Assembly (NCBI RefSeq): GCF_014650955.1
Contig: NZ_BMVY01000019.1
Coordinates: 1 to 64,000 of the forward strand
DNA from: Streptomyces tauricus
GTDB taxonomy: Bacteria > Actinomycetota > Actinomycetes > Streptomycetales > Streptomycetaceae
Direction of reading: 5' to 3'
DNA length: 64,000 nucleotides
Below the pieces are notes generated by a model that saw nothing but the letters and a program-made list of their open reading frames with translations, was not told the origin of the DNA and did no database searches. Within the stretch, counting starts at the first letter, position 1, and every line of letters starts with the position of its first letter. This document shows, one piece after another, positions 43,180-52,094 of the stretch. The position numbers were made by a program, and so were the translations under genes.

Positions 43180-46100
43180 TCAGCTGTTGAACGCCTCCAC
43201 GGTGAGCCGAGGCTTGTGCGCGGAGACCAGGGACCTGGCCGGCCAGGACAAGGTGACCGTCCGGGACTCGCCGGGCAGCAGCCACAGATAGTTGTCGCTG
43301 TACAGGGTCGGCAGCACGCGATCACCCGTCTTCTCGTCCAGCAGCGACAGCCGGACCATCGCGGCGACGGCCGACCCCTGATTGCGTACGGTGGCGGTCA
43401 GTTCGTGCCGGGCGCCGGACCGGGACAGACGCGTGACCTTGGCGGACACCTTCGTGCGCGGCACCCGGGTGAGGGCCCGCATCGCGGCCGGGGTGCGGTA
43501 GCGCCAGTAGGTGTTCCGCGACAGTTCACGGCCGTCACCGTCCTCCAACGTCAGCCGCAGCAGATGCAGTTCGGGCAGCTCGTCGCTCCAGCCGACGGTG
43601 AACGCCTTCCCGGTCGCCGCCGGTGCCACGTCCAGCCGGACGCTCCTGCCCTTGCCGAGCCGCCGGCCCGAGAGATCGAGGAGCCGCGCCGAGACGACGG
43701 CCCCCCGCAGGTCCTCACGCGTGTGGTTGACCGCGATGACCCGCCCCTCGGGATCGGCCTGGACGTGCAGTGGCTCACAGGCCGAACGGGCCCCGTAGTA
43801 GGTGCCGTTGACGTCGAAGTCGTAGTCGTAGGTCTGCCAGACGGTGCTGTGCCACGCCGGATGGGACATCCACAGCATGAGGCCGCTGGCATTGTCCCAC
43901 AGGTTCGCGTTCCACGCCTCGAACATGGCGCGCGTGTTCTCGTAGTTGACGAACTGGGCCTTGCGGGCGAAGTCGTCCAGGTCCGTGACCGTCCCGAGCC
44001 GGGCCTCGATCGCGGCCTTGTAGTTCTGCGGCGCCTGATTCCCGCGCTCGCTCCAGTCGTGGTAGTACCACGCGCCGCGGATCGGCCACTCGGGCTCGTC
44101 GCCGGTCATGTTCCGCATGCTGGCCGCGGTGGAGACGACGGGCATACCGATCTCGGTGTGGAAACCGAAGTCCTTGCTGCCGTACGTGGACGGGTCGAAG
44201 TACTTGTCCGGTTCCACCCAGCCGTAGGGGCCGCCGCCGGTGATGATCCCGCCGGCCGAGTTGTTCTGGTACAGCAGACCGGGCGCCTGCTCCTCGACGG
44301 CGGCGCGCATGCCCCGGTCGATGGCGGCGGGCGGATTGCCCTCGTTGGCCCCGCACCAGATGACCACGCTCGGGTGGATCCGGTAGCGCAGCACGGTGTC
44401 CCGGGCGATCGAGTTGAAGGCCTCGTGGTCCGGCGGGTCCATCGCCCAGGCGTTGGGGAAGTCGTTCCACACCAGGATGCCGTGCTCGTCGCAGGCGGCG
44501 AAGAACTCCTCCCGGTCGCAGGTGCCGACCCAGTTGCGGATCATCGTGAAGTTCATGTCGCGGTGCATCCGCACCGCCGCGTCCATCCGCTCCGGCGGCA
44601 TCCGGCGCAGCAGTTCGTCCCAGCCCCAGTTGCCGCCCCGGGCCAGCACCCGTACGCCGTTCACGCTGATCTTCAGCGGGTCGGGGGTGTTGGACACGGA
44701 CTTCACATCGGTCCAGGTGTCCCCGTCGTCGGAGACCTGGATGACGTACGTCTTCGGGTAGGCGGGCTCCCACACGATCGCCACCCGGTCGAACCGCTTC
44801 GCGGAGCCGAGGTCGACCTGGATCCACTGCTGGTCCTCGTACGCCGACGACCAGCGGGTGCCCGGGTCGCCGTCGGTGGCGTTCGCGGCCGGGTGGTCGG
44901 ACTCCTCGGTGGAGGCGGTCGCCTTGCGCCGCAGGGCGAGGTCGGTGCCGGGCTCGGCGCTGTCGATGACGCCGAGGGACCACAGGGAGTTGCCCCAGCT
45001 GGTGTTGCGCACCCCGCAGGCGAGACGGACGTAACGGGCGGTGCGCGGCGCGAAGTCCTCCACCTGGAGGCTGGCGTTGCCGTTGTTGAAGGGCAGGGGG
45101 ACCGCCCCGTTGTCCACCGACGTGACATCGGTCCAGGTGTCGTCGTCGGAGGAGACCTGCACGACGAAGGTCTTCGCGTAGGCCTGCTCCCAGGTCAGGT
45201 CGACCCGGTCGAAGGACTGCTGGGACCCCAGGTCGACCCGGATCCACTGGTCGTCCTCGTAGGCCGACGACCAGCGGGTCCGCGGATCGCCGTCGGTGGC
45301 GTTGGCCGGACCACGGTCGCCGCCGTCCTCGCTCGACGCCTCGGCCGGTGCGTGCAGGGCGAGATCGGTCGAGGCCCGGTCGCTGTCGAAGACCGAGAGC
45401 GCCCACAGTGAGCTGCCCCAACTGGTCGCCCTGGTCAGGCACTTGACGCGTACGTACCTGGCTTCCCGCCGGTCGAAGGTCACGGACTGGGTGTACGCGT
45501 CGCCGGTGGACGTGAACGGCAGCGGCACCTCGAACTCGTAGCCGAACTGGCGGATGCCGAAGCGGGTGGTGCGGCGGTCGCTCTCGGCGCCGTCGACCGT
45601 CGCGGTGAGGGTGAGGTCGTGCAGGGTGGCGTCGCCGAGCCCGTTCGGCCACCACAGCTTCGGGTTCCGTACCCGCAGCCGGCCGTAGGCGTCCGGGGCA
45701 AACGTGACGTCGACGCTCTTGCCCGCCGGGACGGTGACGACCTTGCTGACCCGTATGTCGTCGAAGGACGCGGAGACCGTCGTGCGGTGGTCGGTGGTGT
45801 CGGCGTTGCGGACCGGGACGACGATGGTCAGCTCGGCCACCGACACGTCGGGCAGCTTCGGCAGCACGGTGTCGACCCGGGGGTCGCCGATCACGACCTG
45901 GCCGGTGGATCTCAGCCGGACGTGGTTCCAGATGCCCGCGGCCCGGTCGCGTACCGCGGGCATCCAGTCCCAGCCCGAAGCGGCCAGATAGGTGGGTGAG
46001 TTGAGGTTCATCTGGTTCGCGCCCGCGTCCACCCAGGCCTCACCCGCGGGTCCCTTGTCGCCGGGGCTGCCGGGCACCGGCATCGGCGTGATCTTCACCG

Positions 46101-47271
46101 CGAGCGCGTTGGCCCCGCCGCCCGCGGCGAGCAGTTCGGTCACGTCGTGCGCCGAGCGGGCGAAGGGGTACGTCAGATCGCCCACGCGGTGGCCGTTGAA
46201 CCAGATGTCGGCCGTGTGGTTGACGCCGTCGAACTCCAGCCAGATCCGGCGGCCGTGCCCGGTGCGCAGGCCGCGCGGCAGCTCGAAGTCCCGCTTGTAC
46301 CACCACGCGTGCCGGGACAGGGCCTCCGGGACGTGGAGGTTGTTGAGCCCGGCCACCGGGTCGGGCAGCTTGCCCTGGTCCACGAGCGAGGCCAGGACCG
46401 TGCCGGGCACCGTGGCGGGCAGCCAGCGGCTGGTGTCGGCGGACGTCTTCGACAGCTCCTTGCCGTCCCCGCCCTTCCCGCTGTCGCCCTTGCCGTCAGC
46501 CCAGTCGTCGAGGGTGAGCCGCCAGCCCGACTCCAGCGGCACCGTGCCGTCGTCGGCCACGGTCAGCTTCGGCGCGGGGCCTTTAAGGGTTCCCCAGTCC
46601 GTCCAGCCGGTGGCCGACGGCCGGTGACCCTTGGCGCTGCCGTGCACCTCGAAGCCGTTCAGACCCAGGGGAAGAGGGCTGGAGCGCCTGCGCGAGGTCA
46701 TCCGCACCCAGCGCGCCGACACCGGGCGGGGGAGCTGGATGTCCACCACACCGCCGGTGCCGGCCGTCGTGCGGTACACGCTGGTCCAGGACGTGTGATC
46801 GGTCGACGTCTCGACCACGAAGTCGACCGCGTAGCTCGACTGGATCTCCTTGCCCGTGGTGCCACCGGCCGGATTTCCCGTGGTGGGAGGCGTGAACACC
46901 GGGTCGCTCGCGTCGCCCTCGAAGGTGAGCCGGATCCAGGTGACCTCGCACCGGGCCTGCAGATCGACCGAGATCCACTGCGGGTCGCCGGCCCCGGCCC
47001 GCCAGCCGCTGCCCCGCACGCCCGGCGAGGTGAGCCGGTCCACCACGAAGGAGCCCGGCGTGGCCGCGTAGGCCGTGGAGGAGACGGTGACCGGGCGGTG
47101 CAGGGCGAGTTCGGCGGGCGGGGCGGACCCGGCGGACCCCTTGCCACCCGCGGCGGCGGCAGTCGGCAGGGGAGCCAGGCCACCGAGGCCGAACCCGGCC
47201 AGCAGGGTGGAACCCGTGGTGACGACGGATCGCCGCGGCAACTGGCGCGGCGAACTCGACTGATCTGTCAT
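43180..47271 (-). CDS. Secreted glycoside hydrolase family 2 enzyme with three F5/8-type carbohydrate-binding modules
   Basis: A 1363-residue protein with a Tat signal (LPRRSVVTTGSTLLAGFG). An F5/8-type C (discoidin-like) module occupies about residues 45-200. The GH2 jelly roll (WYKRDFELP...WLEFDGVNHTADIWFNG) and Ig-like domain follow. Two tandem F5/8 modules (~575-865) are then inserted, after which the GH2 core resumes with ISVNGVRVLARGGNWGWDE. The likely acid/base is Glu977 in CGANEG and the nucleophile Glu1040 in HTEIG. The closest type I can name is the exo-beta-glucosaminidase/mannosidase group of GH2, which shares RGGNWG; the sugar is not certain. The ATG at 47271 was chosen because the Tat signal follows; the ribosome site is weak. 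Confidence 0.88.
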   Translation of the reverse strand: MTDQSSSPRQLPRRSVVTTGSTLLAGFGLGGLAPLPTAAAAGGKGSAGSAPPAELALHRPVTVSSTAYAATPGSFVVDRLTSPGVRGSGWRAGAGDPQWISVDLQARCEVTWIRLTFEGDASDPVFTPPTTGNPAGGTTGKEIQSSYAVDFVVETSTDHTSWTSVYRTTAGTGGVVDIQLPRPVSARWVRMTSRRRSSPLPLGLNGFEVHGSAKGHRPSATGWTDWGTLKGPAPKLTVADDGTVPLESGWRLTLDDWADGKGDSGKGGDGKELSKTSADTSRWLPATVPGTVLASLVDQGKLPDPVAGLNNLHVPEALSRHAWWYKRDFELPRGLRTGHGRRIWLEFDGVNHTADIWFNGHRVGDLTYPFARSAHDVTELLAAGGGANALAVKITPMPVPGSPGDKGPAGEAWVDAGANQMNLNSPTYLAASGWDWMPAVRDRAAGIWNHVRLRSTGQVVIGDPRVDTVLPKLPDVSVAELTIVVPVRNADTTDHRTTVSASFDDIRVSKVVTVPAGKSVDVTFAPDAYGRLRVRNPKLWWPNGLGDATLHDLTLTATVDGAESDRRTTRFGIRQFGYEFEVPLPFTSTGDAYTQSVTFDRREARYVRVKCLTRATSWGSSLWALSVFDSDRASTDLALHAPAEASSEDGGDRGPANATDGDPRTRWSSAYEDDQWIRVDLGSQQSFDRVDLTWEQAYAKTFVVQVSSDDDTWTDVTSVDNGAVPLPFNNGNASLQVEDFAPRTARYVRLACGVRNTSWGNSLWSLGVIDSAEPGTDLALRRKATASTEESDHPAANATDGDPGTRWSSAYEDQQWIQVDLGSAKRFDRVAIVWEPAYPKTYVIQVSDDGDTWTDVKSVSNTPDPLKISVNGVRVLARGGNWGWDELLRRMPPERMDAAVRMHRDMNFTMIRNWVGTCDREEFFAACDEHGILVWNDFPNAWAMDPPDHEAFNSIARDTVLRYRIHPSVVIWCGANEGNPPAAIDRGMRAAVEEQAPGLLYQNNSAGGIITGGGPYGWVEPDKYFDPSTYGSKDFGFHTEIGMPVVSTAASMRNMTGDEPEWPIRGAWYYHDWSERGNQAPQNYKAAIEARLGTVTDLDDFARKAQFVNYENTRAMFEAWNANLWDNASGLMLWMSHPAWHSTVWQTYDYDFDVNGTYYGARSACEPLHVQADPEGRVIAVNHTREDLRGAVVSARLLDLSGRRLGKGRSVRLDVAPAATGKAFTVGWSDELPELHLLRLTLEDGDGRELSRNTYWRYRTPAAMRALTRVPRTKVSAKVTRLSRSGARHELTATVRNQGSAVAAMVRLSLLDEKTGDRVLPTLYSDNYLWLLPGESRTVTLSWPARSLVSAHKPRLTVEAFNS

Positions 47272-47334
47272 GAGCGTGATGTCCCATCGGAAGACAGCGG
47301 CGCGGCCGGACCCGACACGGCGCGCGGGAGGCAC

Positions 47335-47348
47335 TGACAACGTTGCCA
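47335..47348. promoter_or_regulatory. LacI-family-like operator upstream of the GH2 gene
   Basis: TGACAACGTTGCCA is a 14-bp near-perfect palindrome with the central AACGTT typical of LacI-family operators (TGNNAACG-type half-sites). It lies 64 bases upstream of the GH2 start in the divergent gap. No LacI regulator is encoded in the window. Confidence 0.5.
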
Positions 47349-47409
47349 AAGGCTGGGACGCCGGGGGATTCCTGTCAACCCCTGCGACAGGGCGGCCCCT
47401 CTTTCTATT

Positions 47410-47430
47410 AAATTAGGAATTAATATTGAC
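47410..47430 (+). promoter_or_regulatory. AT-rich regulatory motif 1 with TTGACA -35-like box
   Basis: AAATTAGGAATTAAT runs directly into ATTGACA in very GC-rich surroundings, upstream of the GH27 gene. It contains AATTA repeated at a 7-base interval. It is 18/21 identical to the element at 49787-49807, which stands in front of the ABC operon. Confidence 0.6.
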
Positions 47431-47586
47431 AGGGTTTCCGGCCCCGGGCCACAGTCTTCGCCGTGACGCCGTTCGCCGTGACGTCGGCGGCCCCTTCCGC
47501 GGCGCGGCCCGCGTCACGCCCTCGTGCTTCCAGCGCCTTCGTGTTTCCCCGGCGCCTTCGTGCTTCCCAACCATCGGGAGAGGCAA

Positions 47587-49788
47587 GTGATTTCACCCCC
47601 GCAGGTCCGCACACCCGCGGCCCGGACACTGACCCGCCGCGCCACCACGGTCGCGATCGCAACGGTCCTGGCGGTGACCGCGGCCCCCGCGGCCACGGCC
47701 GGCACCGGGACCTCGACCGGCGTCGACCAGGGCGCACCCGAGTACTACGACAGCGGTCTCGCGCCCACCCCCTACATGGGCTGGAACACCTACTACGGAC
47801 TGGGCGCACCCACCGAGAAGGAGGTGCGCTCCGTCGCCGACAAGCTGGTCGGCAGCGGTCTGCGTGACAGCGGCTACGACGTCGTGTGGCTCGACGGCGG
47901 CTGGCAGGCCGACAACCCCCGCGATGCACAAGGAAACCTGGTCGCCCACCCGGACCGCTTCCCCTCCGGCATCCCGGCCCTGGTCTCCTACCTCCACGAG
48001 CGCGGTCTGAAGGCGGGCATCTACACCGACGCGGGCGCCTACGACGGCGGCAAGAGCTGCGGACTCGGCAGCAGGGGCCACTACGAGGAGGACGCCCGGC
48101 AGTTCGCCGGCTGGAAGATCGACGCGGTCAAGGTCGACTTCCTGTGCGGGATCGGGGCGAAGCTCGATCCGGGCCCGGCGTTCAAGGAGTTCAGCGACGC
48201 GGTCGCCAAGTCCGGCCGCAAGATGCTGCTCAACCTCTGCAACCCGCTCACCGACGACTGGGGCGTGCCGCACACACCCGAGCAGGACGCGCACAACGCG
48301 TACGTCTACGCCCCGACGATCGCCGACTCGTGGCGTACGGGCACGGACATCGCGTGGGGCACCCCGAGCCCCGGCCAGTGGCCCAACGTGCTGCGCACCA
48401 TGGACGCCAACGCCTGGCACCCCGAGGCGCAGGGGCCGGGCCACTACAACGATCCCGACTACCTCATCCCCACGCGGCGCATGAGCGACGGCTCGCTGGA
48501 GCTGACGGAGGAGGAGTCCACCACGCAGTTCGTGATGTGGGCCGAGATGGCCTCGCCGCTCGTCCTCGGCTCCGACCCGCGCACGCTGTCCCCTTCGATG
48601 CTCAGGACACTGCGCAACCCGGAGATCATCGCCGTCGACCAGGACCCGCTGGCCGTCCAGGGCGTGCGGGTGGCGAGCGACTCCGTCGGCGACGTCTACA
48701 GCAAGGCCCTCCAGGGTGACGGCAGGCGCGCGGTCGTGCTCCTCAACCGCTCCGACAAGGCGGCCGAGCGCACGGTCCGGTTCTCCGACGTCGGGCTCGG
48801 CGGGGCGGTGGGTGTCCGTGACCTGCGGGCCCGGGCGGACCGGGGTGCCCACAGCGACACGTACACGGTCGAAGTCCCCGCGCACGGCACCGCGTTCCTG
48901 AAGCTGACCGGCACCGACGCCCTGCCCGGCACGAGTCTCGGACAGAAGGCCTCGGCGAGCCCGGCCGTGGTGCGCGACGGCGACACGCTCACCGCGTTCC
49001 TGCGCGGACCGCACGGCTCCCTCGTCCAGCACACCACCACCTCCGACGGCAACGGAAAGGGCCGCACCCGGGACCTCGGTGGTCCCACGGGCGGCAGGAT
49101 CCTGGGGCAGCCCGCCGCGTACGCCTCGGCCGGCGGCCGGATCGACGTCTTCGTGCGCGGCGCCGACTCCCGGGTGTACCGGCGGGTCCTCGCCGACGGC
49201 CGCTGGGGCGCGTGGCAGAGCCTGGGCGGCAAGGTGACGGACGCCCCGACGGTGGCGTTCACCGACCCCGGCCACTGGACGCTGGTCGCCCGAGGCGCCG
49301 ACGGGGAAGTCGTGCGGCGCGGCCCGTCGACCGGCTGGTCCTCGCTCGGCACACCCGGCGAACGGCAGACGTACGGGCGTCCGTCCGCCGCCGTCGGCTC
49401 GGACGGGCGGATCCACGTGGCCGTCCGCACAGCCGCCGACGACGTGTGGACCCGGACCCGGACGGCGGCGGGGGAGTGGTCGCCGTGGACCTCGCTCGGC
49501 GGAACCGTCAGCGGCAGCCCGACGCTCGTCGCGGCCGGGGATGCCGTCGTGCTGTACGCGCGCGCCGCCGACTACACGCTCTGGCAGCGGCGGTACGAGG
49601 ACGGGGCCTGGCAGGACTGGACGAAGCGGGACGAGTTCCCGAGCGCCGCGTTCGAGGGATCGCTGGGAGCGGTGGCCGGGGCGGCCGGGCCTGACGGCAC
49701 GGTCGGTGTGGACGCGGTGTACCGGGGCGTCGACGGTCGCGTCCACCTGACGTCGTTCCCCCAGACCATCCAGACCCAGTCCAAATAA
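47587..49788 (+). CDS. Secreted GH27 alpha-galactosidase with C-terminal beta-propeller lectin-like repeats
   Basis: A 733-residue protein. I use the GTG at 47587, preceded by GGGAGAGG, because a Sec signal (RRATTVAIATVLAVTAAPAATA) follows at once. Residues ~50-375 are the GH27 barrel: PYMGWNTYYG, the nucleophile Asp184 in VKVDF, the acid/base Asp289 in GHYNDPDYL. A beta-sandwich follows to ~455. Residues ~465-730 hold repeated units with VFVRGADSRVYRR, VAVRTAADDVWTR and LYARAADYTLWQR, of the PLL-like beta-propeller lectin type. The enzyme should release galactose from alpha-galactosides outside the cell, with the propeller binding sugar. Its stop codon is inside the regulatory motif of the downstream ABC operon. 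Confidence 0.92.
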   Translation: MISPPQVRTPAARTLTRRATTVAIATVLAVTAAPAATAGTGTSTGVDQGAPEYYDSGLAPTPYMGWNTYYGLGAPTEKEVRSVADKLVGSGLRDSGYDVVWLDGGWQADNPRDAQGNLVAHPDRFPSGIPALVSYLHERGLKAGIYTDAGAYDGGKSCGLGSRGHYEEDARQFAGWKIDAVKVDFLCGIGAKLDPGPAFKEFSDAVAKSGRKMLLNLCNPLTDDWGVPHTPEQDAHNAYVYAPTIADSWRTGTDIAWGTPSPGQWPNVLRTMDANAWHPEAQGPGHYNDPDYLIPTRRMSDGSLELTEEESTTQFVMWAEMASPLVLGSDPRTLSPSMLRTLRNPEIIAVDQDPLAVQGVRVASDSVGDVYSKALQGDGRRAVVLLNRSDKAAERTVRFSDVGLGGAVGVRDLRARADRGAHSDTYTVEVPAHGTAFLKLTGTDALPGTSLGQKASASPAVVRDGDTLTAFLRGPHGSLVQHTTTSDGNGKGRTRDLGGPTGGRILGQPAAYASAGGRIDVFVRGADSRVYRRVLADGRWGAWQSLGGKVTDAPTVAFTDPGHWTLVARGADGEVVRRGPSTGWSSLGTPGERQTYGRPSAAVGSDGRIHVAVRTAADDVWTRTRTAAGEWSPWTSLGGTVSGSPTLVAAGDAVVLYARAADYTLWQRRYEDGAWQDWTKRDEFPSAAFEGSLGAVAGAAGPDGTVGVDAVYRGVDGRVHLTSFPQTIQTQSK

Positions 49789-49825
49789 ATTAGTAATTAT
49801 TCTTGACGTGGCGTGAGCGTCACGC
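49787..49825 (+). promoter_or_regulatory. AT-rich regulatory motif 2, TTGACG -35 and spacer inverted repeat (ABC operon promoter)
   Basis: The element AAATTAGTAATTATTC-TTGAC at 49787-49807 matches the one at 47410 in 18 of 21 positions. TTGACG (49803-49808) would be the -35 box. A perfect inverted repeat, GCGTGA/TCACGC around GCG (49811-49825), fills the spacer before a weak -10 (AAATCT), a place where a bound repressor would block RNA polymerase. The next gene starts at 49862. Confidence 0.6.
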
Positions 49826-49861
49826 AAATCTGGATCAGCGCGGATCCACAGGGAGCCCTCC

Positions 49862-51148
49862 ATGACCCACCACCACGCAAGCAGGCGCCGGTTCCTCGCC
49901 GGCGCCGGCGCCGCCGGCACAGCGGCGCTGCTCAGCGGCTGTGTCACCTCGACCTCCTCCGGCAAGAGCTCGTCGAAGGGCAAGGTGACCCTCCAGTCCA
50001 ACCTCTCCGCCCCGCAGGCGAAGGCCGCGATGCAGGACGTCGTCGCCTCGTACGCCAAGAAGGGGTCGGGGAGCGCCAGCCTGAACACGGTCGCCGCCGA
50101 GACCTTCCGCACCCAGCTGCCGACGTACCTCACCTCCGCCAACCCGCCGGACGTCTACACCTGGTACCCCGGGTCGGTGGCGGACGCGTACGCGAAGAAG
50201 GACCTGCTGCTCGACCTCGGCGAGGTCTGGTCCTCACCCGACCTCAAGGGCTACTCCAAGGCCCTGAACAGCCTGTGCACCTCGGCCTCCGGCAAGAAGG
50301 TCTTCGTGCCGACCACCTACTACTGGTGGGGCATGTTCTACCGCAGGTCGAACTTCGCCAAGTGGGGCGTGCGCGAGCCCAAGAGCTGGGACGGCTTCCT
50401 CGACCTGTGCGACAAGCTCAAGAGCAAGGGCGTCGATCCCATCGGCCTGGGCGCGGGCGGCAACACCGCCTGGGTGGCCTCGGCCTGGTTCGACTACCTG
50501 GACATCCGCATCAACGGCGCCGACTACCACCGCGAACTCCTCGCGGGCAGGCACCGGTTCGACGACCCCGAGGTCCGCAGGGTCTTCGACCGCTGGCAGG
50601 AACTGCTGCCGTACTTCGACCCGAACGGCACGGCGGTCGCCTTCCAGGACGCCACGACCTCCCTGCTCAACGGCCGCAGCGGCATGATGCTCATCGGCAC
50701 CTTCTTCGCGGACGCCGCACCCAAGGACGCCCTCGACGACATCGACTTCTTCCGCTTCCCCGTCATCGACCCCAAGGTCCCGCTCGCCGAGGAAGCCCCC
50801 ACGGACGGCTACTTCGCCAGCGCCCGCACCGGCCGTCACGCCCAGGTCGTCGACCTGATGCGCTACCTCGCAGGCGCCGAGGCCCAGGAGATCTACATCA
50901 AGGGCTCGTCCGGCACGGTCCTGCCGTGCAACCCGGACGTGAAGGACTCGGGCACGGCCCTGGTGAAGAAGGGCCGTGCGCACATCGAGGAGGCCGCCGA
51001 GATCACCCAGTTCTTCAACCGGGACTCCAGCGACGCGCTCCAGCCCACCGCCGACAACGCGCTGACGAAGTTCATCGCCGAGCCGAAGCAGATCGGCTCC
51101 ATCCTCACCGACTGGCAGCGCGAGGCCGCGAAGATCTGGAACGCCTGA
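49862..51148 (+). CDS. ABC sugar-binding lipoprotein
   Basis: A 428-residue extracellular solute-binding protein of the family-1 sugar type. The N-terminus combines twin arginines (SRRRFLAGAG) with a lipobox, LLSGC, so it is probably exported by Tat and anchored by lipid. Aromatic residues near YTWYPGSVADAY and YYWWGMFYRRSNF are characteristic of sugar-binding members. AGGGAG precedes the ATG. It is the first gene of an operon with two permeases and a cytoplasmic GH36 alpha-galactosidase, so the ligand is likely an alpha-galactoside (melibiose/raffinose type). That is inference from the neighbours. Confidence 0.93.
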   Translation: MTHHHASRRRFLAGAGAAGTAALLSGCVTSTSSGKSSSKGKVTLQSNLSAPQAKAAMQDVVASYAKKGSGSASLNTVAAETFRTQLPTYLTSANPPDVYTWYPGSVADAYAKKDLLLDLGEVWSSPDLKGYSKALNSLCTSASGKKVFVPTTYYWWGMFYRRSNFAKWGVREPKSWDGFLDLCDKLKSKGVDPIGLGAGGNTAWVASAWFDYLDIRINGADYHRELLAGRHRFDDPEVRRVFDRWQELLPYFDPNGTAVAFQDATTSLLNGRSGMMLIGTFFADAAPKDALDDIDFFRFPVIDPKVPLAEEAPTDGYFASARTGRHAQVVDLMRYLAGAEAQEIYIKGSSGTVLPCNPDVKDSGTALVKKGRAHIEEAAEITQFFNRDSSDALQPTADNALTKFIAEPKQIGSILTDWQREAAKIWNA

Positions 51149-51149
51149 C

Positions 51150-52094
51150 ATGCCCGACACGGCCGTCCTGACGGTCCCCGGCCGCAAGGCGCCCGCCCCG
51201 CCGCCACCTCGGCGCGGGCGGAACCGGGGTCCGCGCCGCACACCCCCGCTGGTCCTCGCCTTCGTCCTCGTCCCCCTGCTGGCCGAGGCCCTGTGGGTGT
51301 TCTGGCCGGCGCTGCAGGGCTTCTACCTCGCCCTCACCGACTGGGACGGCGTCTCCGCACCCCGGTTCGTCGGCCTGGCCAACTTCCGCGAGATGACCCA
51401 CGACGACGTCTTCCTCGACGCGACCGGCCACACCGTGCTCTGGCTCCTCCTCTTCGGCGGCCTGTCCGCCGTCCTGGGCCTCGCCGCCGCCCTCGTGCTC
51501 CAGCAGGAACGGCGCGGCGTCGGCTTCTACCGCGCCGCCCTGTTCCTGCCCGTCGTCTTCTCCCTGGTCGCCACCGCCCTGGTGTGGCAGGCGATCTACC
51601 AGCCCGACGGAGTCCTCAACCAGCTCCTCGAATCGGTCGGCCTCGGCAGCCTGCGCCACGCCTGGCTCGCCGACCAGGACACCGCCCTGTACGCGGTGAC
51701 GGTCCCCGCGCTCTGGCGCCAGATCGGTTACGTCATGGTCCTGTACGTCGCCGGCCTCAAGGGCATCGACCCGGCCCTGTACGAGGCCGCCAAGGTCGAC
51801 GGAGCCGGTGCCTGGCAGCGACTGCGCCACGTCACCCTGCCCCAGCTGCGCAGTGTCAACGCGGTCGTCCTGTCCGTCATCGTCATCGACTCACTGCGCT
51901 CCTTCGACGTCGTCTGGTCGCTGACGCGTGGCGGCCCCTACCACTCCTCCGAACTGCTGAGCACGTACATGTACTCCACCGCCTTCCAGTCCCTGCGCCT
52001 CGGCTACGGGTCCGCCCTCGCCGTCGTCATCTTCGTGCTGGCCTTCGGCGTCATCTGCTCCTATCTCGTCCGCGCGTTCCGGGAGGCCGACTGA
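51150..52094 (+). CDS. ABC sugar permease, MalF/UgpA type
   Basis: A 314-residue membrane protein with six predicted segments. The ATPase-coupling EAA loop reads YEAAKVDGAGAWQRLRHVTLPQL. A basic, Pro-rich cytoplasmic N-terminus precedes the first segment. The ATG is one base after the stop of the binding protein, and its own stop overlaps the next start by one base. It forms the transmembrane channel with the next permease. Confidence 0.93.
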   Translation: MPDTAVLTVPGRKAPAPPPPRRGRNRGPRRTPPLVLAFVLVPLLAEALWVFWPALQGFYLALTDWDGVSAPRFVGLANFREMTHDDVFLDATGHTVLWLLLFGGLSAVLGLAAALVLQQERRGVGFYRAALFLPVVFSLVATALVWQAIYQPDGVLNQLLESVGLGSLRHAWLADQDTALYAVTVPALWRQIGYVMVLYVAGLKGIDPALYEAAKVDGAGAWQRLRHVTLPQLRSVNAVVLSVIVIDSLRSFDVVWSLTRGGPYHSSELLSTYMYSTAFQSLRLGYGSALAVVIFVLAFGVICSYLVRAFREAD

